Positions 1-11,797 of a stretch of DNA of 64,000 bases are shown piece after piece. How positions within the stretch are numbered: the stretch's first letter is position 1; the number at the start of each line of letters is the position of its first letter. The notes under the pieces are model-generated. The model saw only the letters and a program-made list of their open reading frames with translations. It had not been told where the DNA came from and searched no databases. The translations under genes and the position numbers were made by a program. Source of the stretch: Anthostomella pinea (taxonomy: Eukaryota; Ascomycota; Sordariomycetes; Xylariales; Xylariaceae); contig CAUWAG010000017.1 in NCBI GenBank assembly GCA_963556695.1, forward strand, positions 62,001 to 126,000, read 5' to 3'.

Positions 1-667
1 GCGCTTTGTTTAGGGTCGCTGCCACGTTCTGCGCAACTGGTGTCTCGATCCCAGCGCCATATATCAAGCTAAGCTTCGGCAGCCCACAATGGAAGTCTGC
101 GTCGACCACGAAGGCAAGCTGACTCGGCAAGCGAAACTTGGCTTGTTAGCTCATCCGCTTGAAGAAAGGGGGAGGAGGAAGTGAGAGCTTTCTTCGCTTA
201 GTGGACACTTACCTGATTGGACGTGTCGGCTGCTGGTGTGCCCCTGTGGTCGTGTCTTTCTTCATCCGCACCATGGTAGCAGACACCCGTATTGACGGCA
301 ACAGAAGTAGCTCCCCTCGAAATCCCTTCGGACGAGCAACGATAGCATCCTTGATGTTCTCCATGTAGCCCAGGAAAGGACTTGACTCCTCCATCAGACA
401 AGTGAAGTACGACGAGGACTCGGTTGCAGCGATAGAGTCCAAAACTGCAAACGTGACACTGTCACTGCCAACATATCGACGAAGCACCAGTGCCCAGGCT
501 GCATGGATGACTTGCTCCACAGTGACCCGGTGGGCCTGGCTGAAGGGGAGGAGAGCATCGTTGGGGGGCAGCTTGAGAATAATGCTCCCGCTGCCGCTGC
601 CACTGCCGACCTCTTCCGAGTCAGCGGCAGTGGGCTGGCTTCGAATGGGAAAAAGGCAGGTAGGCAT
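1..667 (-). pseudogene. NRPS N-terminal condensation-like domain, partial, probably frameshifted
   Basis: This is the 5' end of a nonribosomal peptide synthetase gene that continues beyond the left edge. The start codon at 667 has an in-frame TAA just upstream. The first exon encodes the usual truncated N-terminal condensation domain of fungal synthetases: a CLFP-type opening, a Gly/Ser-rich stretch, then PFSQAHRVTVEQVIHAAWAL and VLRRYVGSDSVTFAVL. Near position 330 the family-like reading moves to another frame (SEGISRGATSVAVNTG), and that frame reaches a clean donor (CAG|GTAAGT, intron 137-212). Exon 2 (136 to the edge) continues with LPSQLAFVVDADFHCGLPKL and PVAQNVAATLNKA. The frame change suggests a one-base indel and an inactive gene, but a sequencing error is possible. 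Adenylation and carrier domains would lie outside the window, so no product can be inferred. Confidence 0.6.
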
Positions 668-1436
668 CGTGCTTTACCTGACTATTGCTTGGGTTTAAAT
701 AGGTATGTTGATTAGGTCTGTGCCGCAAAGACGTAACTCTAGGAGATGATGCCATATAGAATCGGTATTTATGTAGAGACAGGAAGGTGTGATATTTACA
801 GCGAACAATACAACCCCTAGAGTGTTGGCAACCTCCTGCGCTCAACTGTCCCCCGGGACTTGGTGGCGGCACTCTGTATAGGGGGTTTCGATGGCGCGGA
901 AGTCTCGATAGAGTCCGTGGGCCGAACTTTCATGTTGATCTCGCAGGCTCGATGCTGCTTGAGGAATGCTGCATTAGTCGCTAGGACTCAAGATCTAGGA
1001 TTCCGCATCTAGACCGTCGTTCAATAACTATGATGGCATCATGAAGCCATATTATCCTTGTTCGGGGATGCCACGCAGATATGTGAAGCCATTCCCATCG
1101 ACGCTGTCGATGAAAGGAGCAGTCAGCCGGCGCACGGCCACGTCAGCTACAGATAACACAAGCAACTATTTGCGAGCGAGCCAATGGGTTGCTATGTACC
1201 TGTACCTCGCCGTCGCCTTCCTGCCGAAAGAGGCTTGTCGAGACACCACAAGGCCAAGATGAAGTTGGAGCCTGCATACTGATATGGTGCGGTGAGATGA
1301 GCATGAAGTCGAGCATGAAGCGGACAAGGGGATAATTCGTATTCGCTTACGGATCACCGGTTCCATCCCGATGAAAGATGACGATTCAGAGGTTTGCTTA
1401 CGCGCAAAGTCATTATGATAGAATCTTGGGGCTATA
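668..1436. other. no recognisable gene
   Basis: Between the NRPS start and the Fot1-type element only short overlapping reading frames are present. None resembles a protein family I recognise, and no repeat or RNA gene stands out. Part of it should hold the NRPS promoter. Confidence 0.5.
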
Positions 1437-3372
1437 ACATCTCACCCCCCCCTGCGGACCACCCCCCCACGGACCACTCCACACCACACCACTCTCATTC
1501 AGATGAAGCCATCTACAACCATCACAGTTGCTAAATACACTAAGGTCGTGGTGTTCTAACCATAATACAGCTCCCAAAATCCGATTCCGACCCTAAATCT
1601 TCACCAGGGACCTCTTGTGGGACCTCTTCGCCTGCAGCGGAGTCCCTATAGACCCTCCTGTTCCTCAGCTCCATTTTGGCCTCCCTTATGTTAGCCATTG
1701 TGACGAATCGTTCCCCTGGTGTTGGTTTGACTACTTTTCGAGTGGTATTAGCCTTTTTAGCCACTTGAGCCTCAAGCAGCTCATATTTGGCCCGTAGATT
1801 TGTAATGGTAACAGCCTGAACATCCATGGCCTTGCCAGCCTTCTGCACCAACAAGCGCTCAGAGGGCCCCCCAAAGAAAGGGTCCTTTCTTTCGAGCTTT
1901 CGAGCACTCTCCCGCAAAGCCCGGCTTCCAGAGGGTGTTGTGACAATGGTTTTAGCTACCATCTCGAGAAAATCTGGTGTTGTGGCTCGCTCAGAAGCCT
2001 TAGGGTCCCTCTGGCGTGCCCTGGCCACCCCCTTGTCCTCTAGAATCACATATTTCGATTTCAACGCCTCCGCTCTGTTGCGAGGAACAATCCCAGTCTT
2101 TTTCCAGGCAATTCTGATATTGAAGAGCGTCATTATGTCCTTCCGGGCCTGCTCGTAGCACTCCAAAACCTCTTCCTTAGATGGCCTGAGTCCCAGACGG
2201 CCGCTGGGCGTCTCCTGGAGTAAGGTCTTCAACCTCTTCTTCACCAAATTAAAGACTCCCACATCTAACACCTGGACTACATGGGAGCAGTGAGGTTCAT
2301 AAAAGATCAACCATACTTTGTTTCTCAAGCAGGTGGCTAGGAACTCGTCATTCGTGTGGGAGTCGTGGCCATCACACACCAAAACCACCCATGTGTTGCC
2401 GTGGACCTCCCGAATGTGAGGAATAAAGATACGTTGAAACCATTCTAACGCAATGGGATTCGAGGTCCATCCATTGAGCGACGTAATAAACCTCCAGTCA
2501 GTGAATTTGTCCTCATTTTGGTTGCTAAATTACTGGACTTGTACATTAACCCCCTTAAGAATCACCAGCGGCGGCAAGGTCTCACCAGATCCGCTCACAC
2601 ACTCTAGGGCAGTTATCCATTCATCCTTTTGGACCCCTTTCTTCATAGCCACGTTGCCGGAGGCCTTGGAGACCACCCAATGGGAGTCCCCAACCCCCTG
2701 GGCGATTCCCATTTCGTCGACATTGTACCAGCGTGCTGGCATGAGGTTAACCACGTCAGGGGCGTCACACCGATCAAAAAAAATGTTGATATTTGCCGCT
2801 ATAGCACCATTTATTCGGTTATAGTCGATAATACGAGACTTCATTATCTTGACTTCCGGGTTTCGAGACAGGAACTTGGATGCCCAATTTTTCCCTAATT
2901 CTTGAGCATCCCCGGTGGCATAGAGCATCCGCTGGGCCATGAGACGGAACTTAGAGACCGCCGGAGAATACCCTAGCCGTGCTTGCCCCAGGGCCCAGCT
3001 TGCCAGCTTATGTTCGAGATACGGTGAGAGAGCCTGTTGGAGAGCGCTGGTCTCATTCCGCGTTGGGGTGCCAGAGATTTGTTGGTTGACGTACGAGCGA
3101 CTGATTTGCCATTCGAGGGCTGACGAGCGGACTGGAGCTCCGCGTTGGATGGCCAAAATGGCGGCTTCAGCTTTTATTTGACGGTCGTAAAATGACATCA
3201 TGAGATTCAGCAGTGGATAAGGATTCAAATAGTGTGCTTTATGGAAAAAAAGATGCAAAAGTGATGGTGTAGATGGTGGATCACCATAATCCTGGTGGTT
3301 GGTGAATTACGCGTTTGTGGGTCAGAACGCGCTGGTCCGCGGGGGGGTGGTCCGCAGGGGGGTGGGAGATGT
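1437..3372 (-). mobile_element. Fot1/pogo-type Tc1-mariner DNA transposon, full length
   Basis: A 1,936-bp element with matching inverted termini at 1437-1476 and 3333-3372. Both ends read inward as ACATCTC, a C-rich run, CTGCGGACCACCCCCCC and then a GGACCA core, with only a few differences. TA lies immediately outside each end (1435-1436 and 3373-3374), which is the target-site duplication of this superfamily. The single transposase gene fills the interior on the minus strand. Length, TIRs and TA duplication agree with the Fot1/Pot/pogo group of fungal elements (established family knowledge). Gene and ends are complete apart from one nonsense codon, so this looks like a recent arrival. Confidence 0.92.
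1540..3201 (-). pseudogene. DDE transposase (CENP-B/Tc5 HTH plus DDE_1), one premature stop
   Basis: Reading from the ATG pair at 3196-3201, the protein has an N-terminal helix-turn-helix region (QIKAEAAILAIQRG, SALEWQISRSYVNQQISG), a CENP-B-like segment, and then a DDE_1 catalytic core. All three acidic residues are visible in context: ARWYNVDEMG, VLVCDGHDSHTND and VVQVLDVGVFN. A single in-frame TAA at 2530-2532 interrupts the core. Translation continues in the same frame on both sides (VILKGVNVQVQ, stop, FSNQNEDKFTDWRF, then NGWTSNPIALEWFQRIF). If the stop was CAA, the change is C to T before A, the RIP signature. About 550 residues in all, the usual size for Fot1 transposases. Not active in its present form unless translated by readthrough. 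Confidence 0.9.
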
Positions 3373-3654
3373 TATTGGCTTCAGTGGCTATCAATTGCCA
3401 GTAAAATATCTTAGTAAGTCCTTCTCATACTCCCTCGCCACATTATCGTCATGTTCCAATAAGTCTAATGTTGTCCACTACTGATAGGGCATGAAGTTCG
3501 GGTGATATAAGGGAACGAGGCTCACTGAAGCTCATCTCGTCATTACAGGAATCTGACGCAGAGTATTCCCAAGCTTGAACTTGTGAGTTCGTTTTTTCCC
3601 CAGGTTGGCTGCATGGCTACTTCCATTCGACCACACACCGTTTGTGGAAGACAG

Positions 3655-4168
3655 TGTGACAAGCTGTCTAACCTATAAGGCTAAAGGGTTCTATAGGGTT
3701 TATGTTCTGAGGTAAGTCAACACAAAGGACGATAAAGGCTTCTATCAACTAGAAGACACTCAGATGCAGGGGCTTGGTCTGATCCAGGGGATCACTGTAT
3801 AGTCGAGTCGTCAAGAGATTTCTTTCACTTTAAGGTTGACTAAGATATTTAGATTGATCACTGAGATAGAGACTGTCTATCTGTCTAGTTAGGAAATGTC
3901 TATCCTTATATATCCAATCTCTCCCTCACTGATGAGGTGTGTTCACTGTTGCTCGCGTGATCAGAAGTGAGCAACCTTCTCTTACTCACCATTGCTCGCG
4001 TGAGCAGACGTGAGCAACTCTAGTCACGTGATCCTGACTTCCTGGATCATGTGCCTGGATGCCCTGCGCTGTTCTGTATTGTGTCCCTGTTCTAATTGGG
4101 TTCCCTCATAGGTCATCCTTTTCCCTTCAGGCCTGCCAACGGGCCCGTGGTATTGTTGGTTCGTAACA
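3655..4168 (-). mobile_element. solo LTR of a retrotransposon
   Basis: A 514-bp block that begins TGTGACAAGC and ends GGTTCGTAACA on the plus strand, so both strands start with TG and end with CA, as LTRs do. It is flanked by GACAG (3650-3654) and GTCAG (4169-4173), a 5-bp target duplication with one difference. No gag, pol or primer-binding context lies next to it, so it is best read as a solitary LTR left after recombination. The interior holds two related motifs, GCTCGCGTGATCAGAAGTGAGC and a near copy about 40 bp on. Orientation is inferred from the TGTTACGAACC start on the minus strand. Confidence 0.65.
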
Positions 4169-4173
4169 GTCAG

Positions 4174-4732
4174 TTACTCTAGTTTGCCAGAAGACACCCT
4201 TCACTATTGCCTCTGACCGAAATCGTTTATATAGCACGATCATAACTCACTTTTCACCATCCTAGTATAATGGCCAACAACGCTCTTGTAGAGTACTACG
4301 AGGCGGATGCCCATCGTTTCCCGCCCGTATCAACGAAAATTATTCATCCTCTCTATGCAACAAGCAAATCAGGACTACGCGAAGTTCTCTGCGAATACCA
4401 TGCAAATGAGGAACAATCAATATGGACTTTCGGAGGCCAGCTTCATGGCATTGTTCTTGGTGGCTTCGAAGGGCAGGGGTGTGTGGCAGATGGGCAAATC
4501 ACCATCACAAGACTAGGCAGCGGAACTTTTATATCGCCTTATAATAATTATATTATTAAAAGAAAATCGCACTAACATAATATTTTGCTATTAAGTATAT
4601 ATAATCATTTAAAGTTAAATGTGATTTTTTCGAAACGGTAATGTTTTAGTTAAATTTAATATTAATATTCGAACCTACTTTATATTAATTAATCTACGAA
4701 AATGTTAATACCTGGAAACAAGACCTTTTATT
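4174..4732. other. unrecognised short ORF followed by AT-rich sequence
   Basis: A 101-codon open frame (4270-4575, plus strand, starting MANNALVEYYEADAH) follows the LTR. I recognise no family in it, and its last codons run into AT-rich sequence (ending YNNYIIKRKSH), so it may be a decayed gene. From about 4540 to 4732 the DNA is strongly AT-rich without coding potential, like other RIP-mutated repeat remnants in this window. Confidence 0.35.
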
Positions 4733-4846
4733 GATATACTTAACTTAACTTGGCGACGACGAGGTCGTGGATAGTGTTAACTTAACTTAACGGAGGGGTC
4801 CCATTAATGTAGATTGAGTTGGTCGGGACCTTGAGTACTACAGCAA
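4733..4846 (+). repeat. RIP-mutated copy of a repeat shared with 12331-12434
   Basis: About 110 bp aligns with 12331-12434. Where the other copy has GTCAACTCAACTCAACGG, this one has GTTAACTTAACTTAACGG, and where the other has TTGACGTGG this has TTAATGTAG. Nearly all differences are C to T before A, or G to A after T, which is RIP acting on both strands. Both copies end at the shared word CCTTGAG, beyond which the flanks differ. Confidence 0.75.
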
Positions 4847-5262
4847 GCCAAATGAGTTCATGGCCAACCTTTATACCCCTGGTGTTGGTATTAATCCCCA
4901 CCACGATGGCAATACGACTGTTTACATATTCTCAGAAAGCCTCGTCGTTGACGGGGAATTTTCCTTCTTCCATTCAAGGGCATCGTACTTTGACAAAACC
5001 CGGCGTGGTTTTTCATCTGAGGACAATGAGCACCGCCCGGGACCTGGCTGCGAAAAAAATATGATGCCTGGTTGCCCCAGAGTCCGAACGGGGACCAGAC
5101 AAGGTTGATGCAAAGCAGAGGCGGAACCGTCTGCGAGACGCAAACTGACGCAAAAAAGAGGATATTGGCTACCAAGACTTCAGGATTGAAGTTTCCCTCT
5201 ATACTGAAGATATCATTGACGCACGGCGTAATCCTGCTTATGCCAGGAGGGATTTTCCAATA
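4840..5262 (+). pseudogene. degraded coding fragment, possibly Fe(II)/2-oxoglutarate oxygenase-like
   Basis: Directly after the repeat an open frame reads KPNEFMANLYTPGVGINP, HHDGNTTVYIF. That resembles the stretch around the first iron ligands of AlkB-type dioxygenases (a PN..L.N.Y.PG..I..H.DG pattern), but this is a weak, short similarity. Around 5105 the frame is closed. A different frame then reads IGYQDFRIEVSLYTEDIIDA and ARRDFP, so if this was one gene it is frameshifted. No start, downstream ligands or intron structure could be established. I am unsure of the family. Confidence 0.22.
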
Positions 5263-5619
5263 ATATTTTGAACATTCAGCAACAAGTGATGGAAAGTTGG
5301 GCTCAAGAATTGTACTGACGGATAGGCGGGTGAAAAAAGCAGATGAGATGGCTGCGTAGAGAATTCGTGCAGGAAAATCCAAGATCTTGTATGAAAATAC
5401 AAGTAATAATTATTTATAAAAAGGGCACTGACCCGCGACTGAGGTCCAAGACATCTCTTTCCAAGCCGGTCGGGAGACAGGTCCCTTCACCAGTGTGCAA
5501 AAGTTCAACGACCGGGTGCAATGATGTGTTCTTTAGATGCCCTGGTAACTGTCACAGTTCCACTGCTGGTGACTCGAAATGAGTTTTGTTGTTGTATGTG
5601 AAGAAGAAAAGGAACTATA

Positions 5620-8600
5620 CAACTTGTTTGTTTGTTTTGTATTTAACGTGGGGGATTGCTCCTCAGTAGTGCAAACCACGCCTCCCAGAGCCTCTGCATC
5701 GCAGGGTTGTGGAAGTATCAAGATAATAAGTACAGTCAGTCCCGCTCACGAGTGTTGGATTCTGGGCTATGTTAGCCCATCCATAGTCATCCTTCAGGAT
5801 CACCATCCCCATTTGTGACTCTGTCACATACGTGGCCAATATAAGGCCACGTATTCTTTCCTTTAGTATCTTGGATATATATAGGGCCACTCTGGCCGCT
5901 CTAGAGTAGCTGGAATTCCTCTCCTTAATAGAACACTTTGAAATCTCACAACGAGCCCATCCCCGTTGTTGCGGCGGTATGACCTTGGGTCATCCATCTG
6001 GTCCTTCAAGAAAAGCTATCTATCGGGGGCAGATTGATGAAAAGAATTTGCTCTTCTCCACGAATTTTGCCCATTCTGTGCTCCTCTCCCCTAAGTATTG
6101 TAAACAAGCTGCCCTAGACGAGTACCTGGGCAGCAGCCGATTTTTCCCAAGCCTCTTACAAAAGAAAATGTGTTGTGGTGTTTTCTTTTCACCACAGCTG
6201 CAGTGATCATTCGTCTGTATGCCTAAAGCGTTCGTGGTATCTGGCAAAGTCGCCATGTCTAGATCTGGCCGCTAGAAGTCTGTGTAAAGTACTCCTCTTA
6301 AAAGATATAAGGTCTCTTTTAGTTACTGTATGTGAGTATACTTCTTGATACCTAGGTTCTGATTAGTCTTTCTACCATTGATTGAACTCTTTCTTGCCCT
6401 TTTTTTTGAGATCTCTCTTGACCCACGAGATTATGGAAAGGTTTGTTATGTCTGTTTCTAGCATGGCACCCTCTTTTGTTAGTGTGTCAGCAGCTTTGTT
6501 GCCATTAATATCTCTGCGTCCAGGAATCCACTTGACGGTCACTCCAGGAGTATATGCCGTGGCAAGTTCTTGGAATCATAGAAAAATGTTCTGTGATGTC
6601 TCAGGTGGAGTCCCATTAAGCCTATCTAACACTGCTGTGCTGTCCAGGCAGACATATAGCTGTTTTCTGTGTCCAATTGCCCTGGCTGCTGCAAGCCCTC
6701 GGAAAGCTCCATGGACTTCAGTATCTATTACTTCTGTTTAGAGAAGTCTGCCCTTTCCCTAATATACTTCTTATATAGTATTGTTTTTCTTGATAGTGTA
6801 GTTCTATCCAGTGCGTGTTGTGCCTTTGTCGTCTAATTGTGATCCATCTGAGTAGATGACAAGGTCAGTGTTCATATTTCTCTCTTATAACCATTCCTTA
6901 AAGAGCTCTGTCTTTTTGTCTTTATCCTTTTGGATTAGGGGCTTTTTTTATAATGGCTTGGTGAGTATTGGTCTCTGGAAGTCAGGGACTAGCTGGAAGT
7001 TCCTTTGTAGCCCTGTTGATTCCTTGCGAGCTTGTATTTGGAGCCTGCCAACAAGAGGGTGTCTTTGGTCTAAACGTCTGAGTCATAGGCCGTGACACCG
7101 TCTTATTGCCTCTGTAAGAACTCCTGTTGGAGGAATCTGTGATTCAAAGTATAGGATATGTCCAGGATGTGTTTTCTAGACCGGCAGGATAGCCCTGATC
7201 GCTATTCGTAATACAGCATCTATCGTTCTAAGAAGCCCCTTAATGTGACATGCTGATGTCTCACCTGAGCTCCTGATTTTTTTGATTCTTGGGTACCAGG
7301 CCTCTAAGCCATGTGTAAGAATAGGAATAACATAAACTTTCACAGCCCTCCTGGTTGACTTTACTAGGAGTCCTTTGACTGTGTTGCATAGTCCTCGAAA
7401 GTGATTTGCTACCTTACTAGCTTTCTTGGCCCAGTAAGAAACATGATCTTTGAAGTTTAGTTTTTTATTCAGAAGGTCACCTAACCATCGCATGGAGTCC
7501 TTGGCTGTTTTGTTCATTGTCCCGTGGCGGACTGGAGGGTTATTTGAGTTCTTTTTCCTTAAGAAGTGTATGATCTCAGTTTTGTCGGGGTCAAATTCAA
7601 TAGTATTATTATATCCCTATTGGTTGAGCAAATAAAGATTTTGAGAAGCCTCTGTAGCTATTTCCTTTAGGTTCTTTCTAATACAGAGAGTTACTAGGTC
7701 GTCTGTATATACAAAGTGTCTTCTTTTTATGCCAAGTCGGGCACATATTGGCTCGGTATATAGCATATAAAGAATAGGAGAGGCTGGTGAGCCTTGTGGT
7801 AGCCCGCAAGTGAGAGCTTTTATATCAGTCATAATACCTTCAAACCGAACCCTTGTGGACCGCTCGGACATGAATAACTGGATTTATCTTATAAGAAAGC
7901 CTGGCCAGCCCTGTTCTCTCATGCGAACCACCAGCCGTCCCATTAGGGCAGCGTCAAAGGCCCCTTTCACATCTGACATGACTACCGTTGCAACGAGGCC
8001 TTGGTCGAGGGCCTGCTCAATATCGTGTATGAGTGCAGCTACCAGGTCGGTGGCAGAGCGCTTTGGTAGAGCTCCAAAATATTGTGGAGCTAGAATTCCA
8101 AGTTTAATAACAAACCAGGTAAATCTTTTTGTAATGAGTCGTTCTAGGCCTTTGCCAAGACATAACAATAGCGATATTGGTCTGTAGGCCCTGGGATTGG
8201 AATAGTCTTTCTTGCCTGGTTTTGGGATCATCACCACCTCAGCCACTTTGAATAGTTTCGGGTGATGTCCAATCTGTAGACAGGTCTGGAAAAGGGCTCT
8301 GATATGTTCCCTAATGACTGGCCAGCAAGCTTTCAGAATCTGTACTGTGAGGGTGTCTATTCCCGGGGAGTTGCTCTTGGTCCCTATAGTGCACCCTTCA
8401 GCCTCTTCCAGTCCGACGTGGTATTCAAGGGGGATGTGTGGCTTGGGTTGTATGATCTTAGCGGACCAGGGGTCGATGATATTGTTGTCTGAGGTACTTC
8501 GTTCAAGCGTGGCTGAACATAGTGTATTTGCCTTGCTCTCTTATGACTCGAATATTTGGTCTCTTATGATGATTGGGGAGGAACGCAATCCTGCTGATAG

Positions 8601-10375
8601 CTTGTGCCAAGAGACAATTCTGTATAGGTCCTTTAGCTCAGTTGCTGAATTGATTAGAGTCTGCCAGTATTCTCTCCTAGCTTTCCGAACCATGCGGCGA
8701 AATTCTTGTCTGGCTGAATTCGCCCTTCTTGGCTTGTAGTCTGTTTGGAAAGGGCCCTGTATGTCTGAACAGCTGCTTTGCAGTCATCATTTCACCAAGC
8801 AGTGGGCCTATATTGTCGGGGCTTTTTGCCCACTGTCCTGATACAGCCGTGGATCATGTTGATCAAGCTCTGTGTAAAGGCATCCACCTGGCCAGGGGAT
8901 ACACCCAGCCAGGGGAGCTCATAAATCCTGATTTGGACATTATCTGTCAGCTCTTATAGTTTATCGTCCGGTACTATCCAATGATTGGCCTTGGGGATTC
9001 GGGCCAGATCTCGGTGAATTGGGACAACTATTCGTAATGTCTTATGATCTGAGGTGCACTGAAGTGCATCATTGACTGAGGCTTCAGCCATGGGCACATC
9101 TAAGAACACCAGATCTAGTACATTTCTGTCATCATGTGTCGGGACATCTGGTTCAGAAATCAGATCTAGTCGGTGGTCTGCCATAGTCTGTGCAAGTATA
9201 GCACCACCATGATATCCTGGATTGCTTGAGTCTCAGGATGTATTGCCAGTATTGGAATCTCCGGCTATGACGCAGTCAAAGGGTGGGGTCCATACTTCCA
9301 GAATATTATTTACTTCCTGTGGGTTATCGCATGGTCATAGACGCTGGCAAATATAATGCCTTGTACCTTGACCTAAGTGATGTTTTATGTAGAGTAAGGC
9401 CGAAATTGATCCGCTTAAAGATATTTTCTCACATAGATGAGAGATCTGGGCCGTGTACTTTCGCTGTCCCAGGAATCCACTGGGGAGTATATATCGTAAT
9501 TAGGCTGTGTCTTTACTCTCATTCTTCTGCCTGGTGGTATGCCAACCCAGGGCTCTTGCATCAGAATGATGTCTGCTTGTTCTCCTTTGTAGTCAGCCAG
9601 GTTGATGGCTAACTCTGTAAGGCCTGCACTCTTTTGTCCTCTTGTTATATTCATAGAATGCATGACTAGATGCCTGTGTCGATATGTTTTGTTTGATGTA
9701 TCTAGCATTGACTGACGACAATGGTGTCGACATCTCTGGGATGAGCTGTATTTGTTGTATCGATTTGCATTGTGGTGTCTTTGTTATTATTGCTAGGCGT
9801 TGACCCAGCTTGGTTTCTGCCTGCTTCATTAAAGGCTCTGGATCTGGCACTTTCTCCGGCCAGCCTTATTTCCTGGATTTGCTCCAATGTGTGCTTATAG
9901 ATGATACCTTTCACAACCTTGGGGCGTGCAGGGCATTTGTCGAAGTCAGCAGCATGAGACCCCTTGTAATTGACGCATTTTGGGATTGGTTTTTTGTAAT
10001 CCCCCTGGTGTACTGTGCTGGCGCAACGTGCACATACTTGCTTTTTATATCAGTAGTTCCTACCATGGTATCTGAAGCAGCTCGCACACTGGTGAACCTT
10101 GGGGGAGTATTGAATGTGCCTCGAGGTCATTGAGTGAACAAAAAGTATGAATGGTTTCTTTGTTGTATGGGGCAAAGAGATCACCCATGTAGTCTCCAGA
10201 TCAGAATCAACTGTGTTCCTTGAGAGTATGCACCTTAAAGGTCTATCACCTGTTTGGGCTTTAATTTCATCAGCAACAGCAATGTCGGTAATGTCGATTG
10301 TCAACCCTTCCGCACTGATGACCTTTCTTGGGCATCCATCGACCTTGTAGTGATGCCAGACCGTGGGGCAGATGC
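5620..10375 (-). mobile_element. Tad-like LINE retrotransposon, 5'-truncated and degenerate
   Basis: The parts appear in the order expected for a Tad/MGL-clade non-LTR element on the minus strand. First is the end of ORF1 (IDITDIAVADEIKAQTGDRP, with cysteine/histidine zinc knuckles around 9900-10110 such as QCASCF and CARCAST). Then come an ORF2 endonuclease (9708 downwards; ADIILMQEPWVG, VFLDVPMAEASVND), reverse transcriptase (8246 to about 7176; AEVVMIPKPGKKDYSNPRAY, GLPQGSPASPILYMLY and the catalytic FVYTDDL) and RNase H (about 6740-6430; VKWIPGRRDINGNKAADTLT). The last coding part is a C-terminal CCHC-like motif (CSCGEKKTPQHIFFC). The 3' end is AAAC-rich near 5625. Stops and frameshifts break every domain. 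ORF1 starts abruptly at about 10375, compared with the copy at 40-41 kb, the usual 5' truncation from incomplete reverse transcription. Confidence 0.88.
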
Positions 10376-10660
10376 TAGAGGATGCTGTTGTCTGACAGTC
10401 TCTACCATCCCACTAGGGACGGCGAATCGTCCAACTTATACGACGAGAGTACGCACGGCAACATCATGTAACCGTTCAAATGACTCTGCTGTGCCCCATG
10501 GCTGCCAACGGGCTCCGGAATCCGCACGTATACGTGAAAGAGAATTTGAGTGGAGGGTTGGAGCAAGAGCCCGTGGCTAGGCGCCAACATGCACCACCTT
10601 GAAGATCCATCGCGATCTGATCTACAGCTGGCATGCTACCATGGGGCTCAATTTGACCTC

Positions 10661-11330
10661 AGCGAATGGAAAGGCTTGAAACCTAGTCCAAGAGGTTCCG
10701 AGTCCGAACCAACATGCTTGGCCGCTGAAGTAGGGCTGCGGCGCAGTTGTCCGCATCAAGGGCAGTGAATGCCAACACGCCGGATTCGGAGAACTTTCTT
10801 ATCAGCTGCGCGGCAAGATTGACTGTTGGCTTATTCTGACCTTTACGAAGGCTTGATGCGTCTAAAAAGTTTCAAATCCGAACCAACATGCTGACGTTGA
10901 AGTTGGCCTGCGGCGCGGTTGCCCGCCTCAGGAGCAGTGAATGTCAACTTGGAGTTCCCAAAGGAATTTCTGGTCAGGCTGCACCGCCAACGGTAGGGTA
11001 CAACGAATCCACTGACCTGATAGTCCTAAAAGGAGTGGGCTGGAGGCTCTGATACCCTCGCCCTGGCGGAGGTTTGGATTGACTTCGGGAGCCATCGTCA
11101 TACCATGTACGTAGCTAGCATACCTAGGTACGTAGAAAGATGTGCGCGCGTTGGACCGCTTATCACGTCCCATCGCCCCTGAGCTCTTGGAGCTGGAATG
11201 CTGACACGCCGCATCCAGCAAATGTTCAACACTGCAACCAACCAACCACCCAAGGTTAACTGTTGGCTTCATGTCATACTCTCGAAGGCTTGTCGGTCCG
11301 ATCTCAGAGCGCTTGCCGAGAACGTAGCAT
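10661..11330. repeat. three diverged copies of a ~170-430 bp spaced unit, no gene recognised
   Basis: The words AAGGCTTGA (10672, 10850, 11286), CCGAACCAACATGCT (10704, 10878), GCAGTGAATG (about 10762 and 10934) and TGTTGGCTT (10824, 11261) recur in the same order. On the minus strand two copies keep similar readings (KPTVNLAAQLIRKF and KPTVNLGWLVG; LAFTALDADNCAA and LTFTAPEAGNRAA), so this may be the decayed repeat region of a protein-coding gene. The rest of 10376-11797 shows nothing I can name. Confidence 0.45.
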
Positions 11331-11797
11331 GCGAAGTGCAGTCTTGAACAGATTCGCTGGCCTCAAAATCACCCATAGTGGCGGCTCCAGGTTCCAACCT
11401 GTAGGTTTGGTTCAACACCGCTCATAAGCTGACTGCCCAACTTGTCGAGCGCTTATGAGTCGTGCTGGGAGGGCGATCTGGTGGTATGCACCGTTTGGCA
11501 GGGGACGACCTCATGCGAACAACTTTGGTCATACGTTGTATCCTCAGGAGCCGTACTTCACAACCTCTGTCGGCCCGAGAAGGATAAGGCTGAAGAGAAT
11601 GCCTGAGTTGTCTTCCCACTTTCTCACCCCTGAATTGTGTGCCTGCTCGAGGCAGGTCGACCTGGTCCCTTTTGCCGGCTAGAATCAGGTTGAGCAGGAT
11701 AACCCTGCCGTCGAAGAAGTTGGCGACGTAGACGGTGACGTTGGCCTCGTGCGTATACTAAGACCCCTGCAGCCTTGGCAACCAACTTAACGATGAG

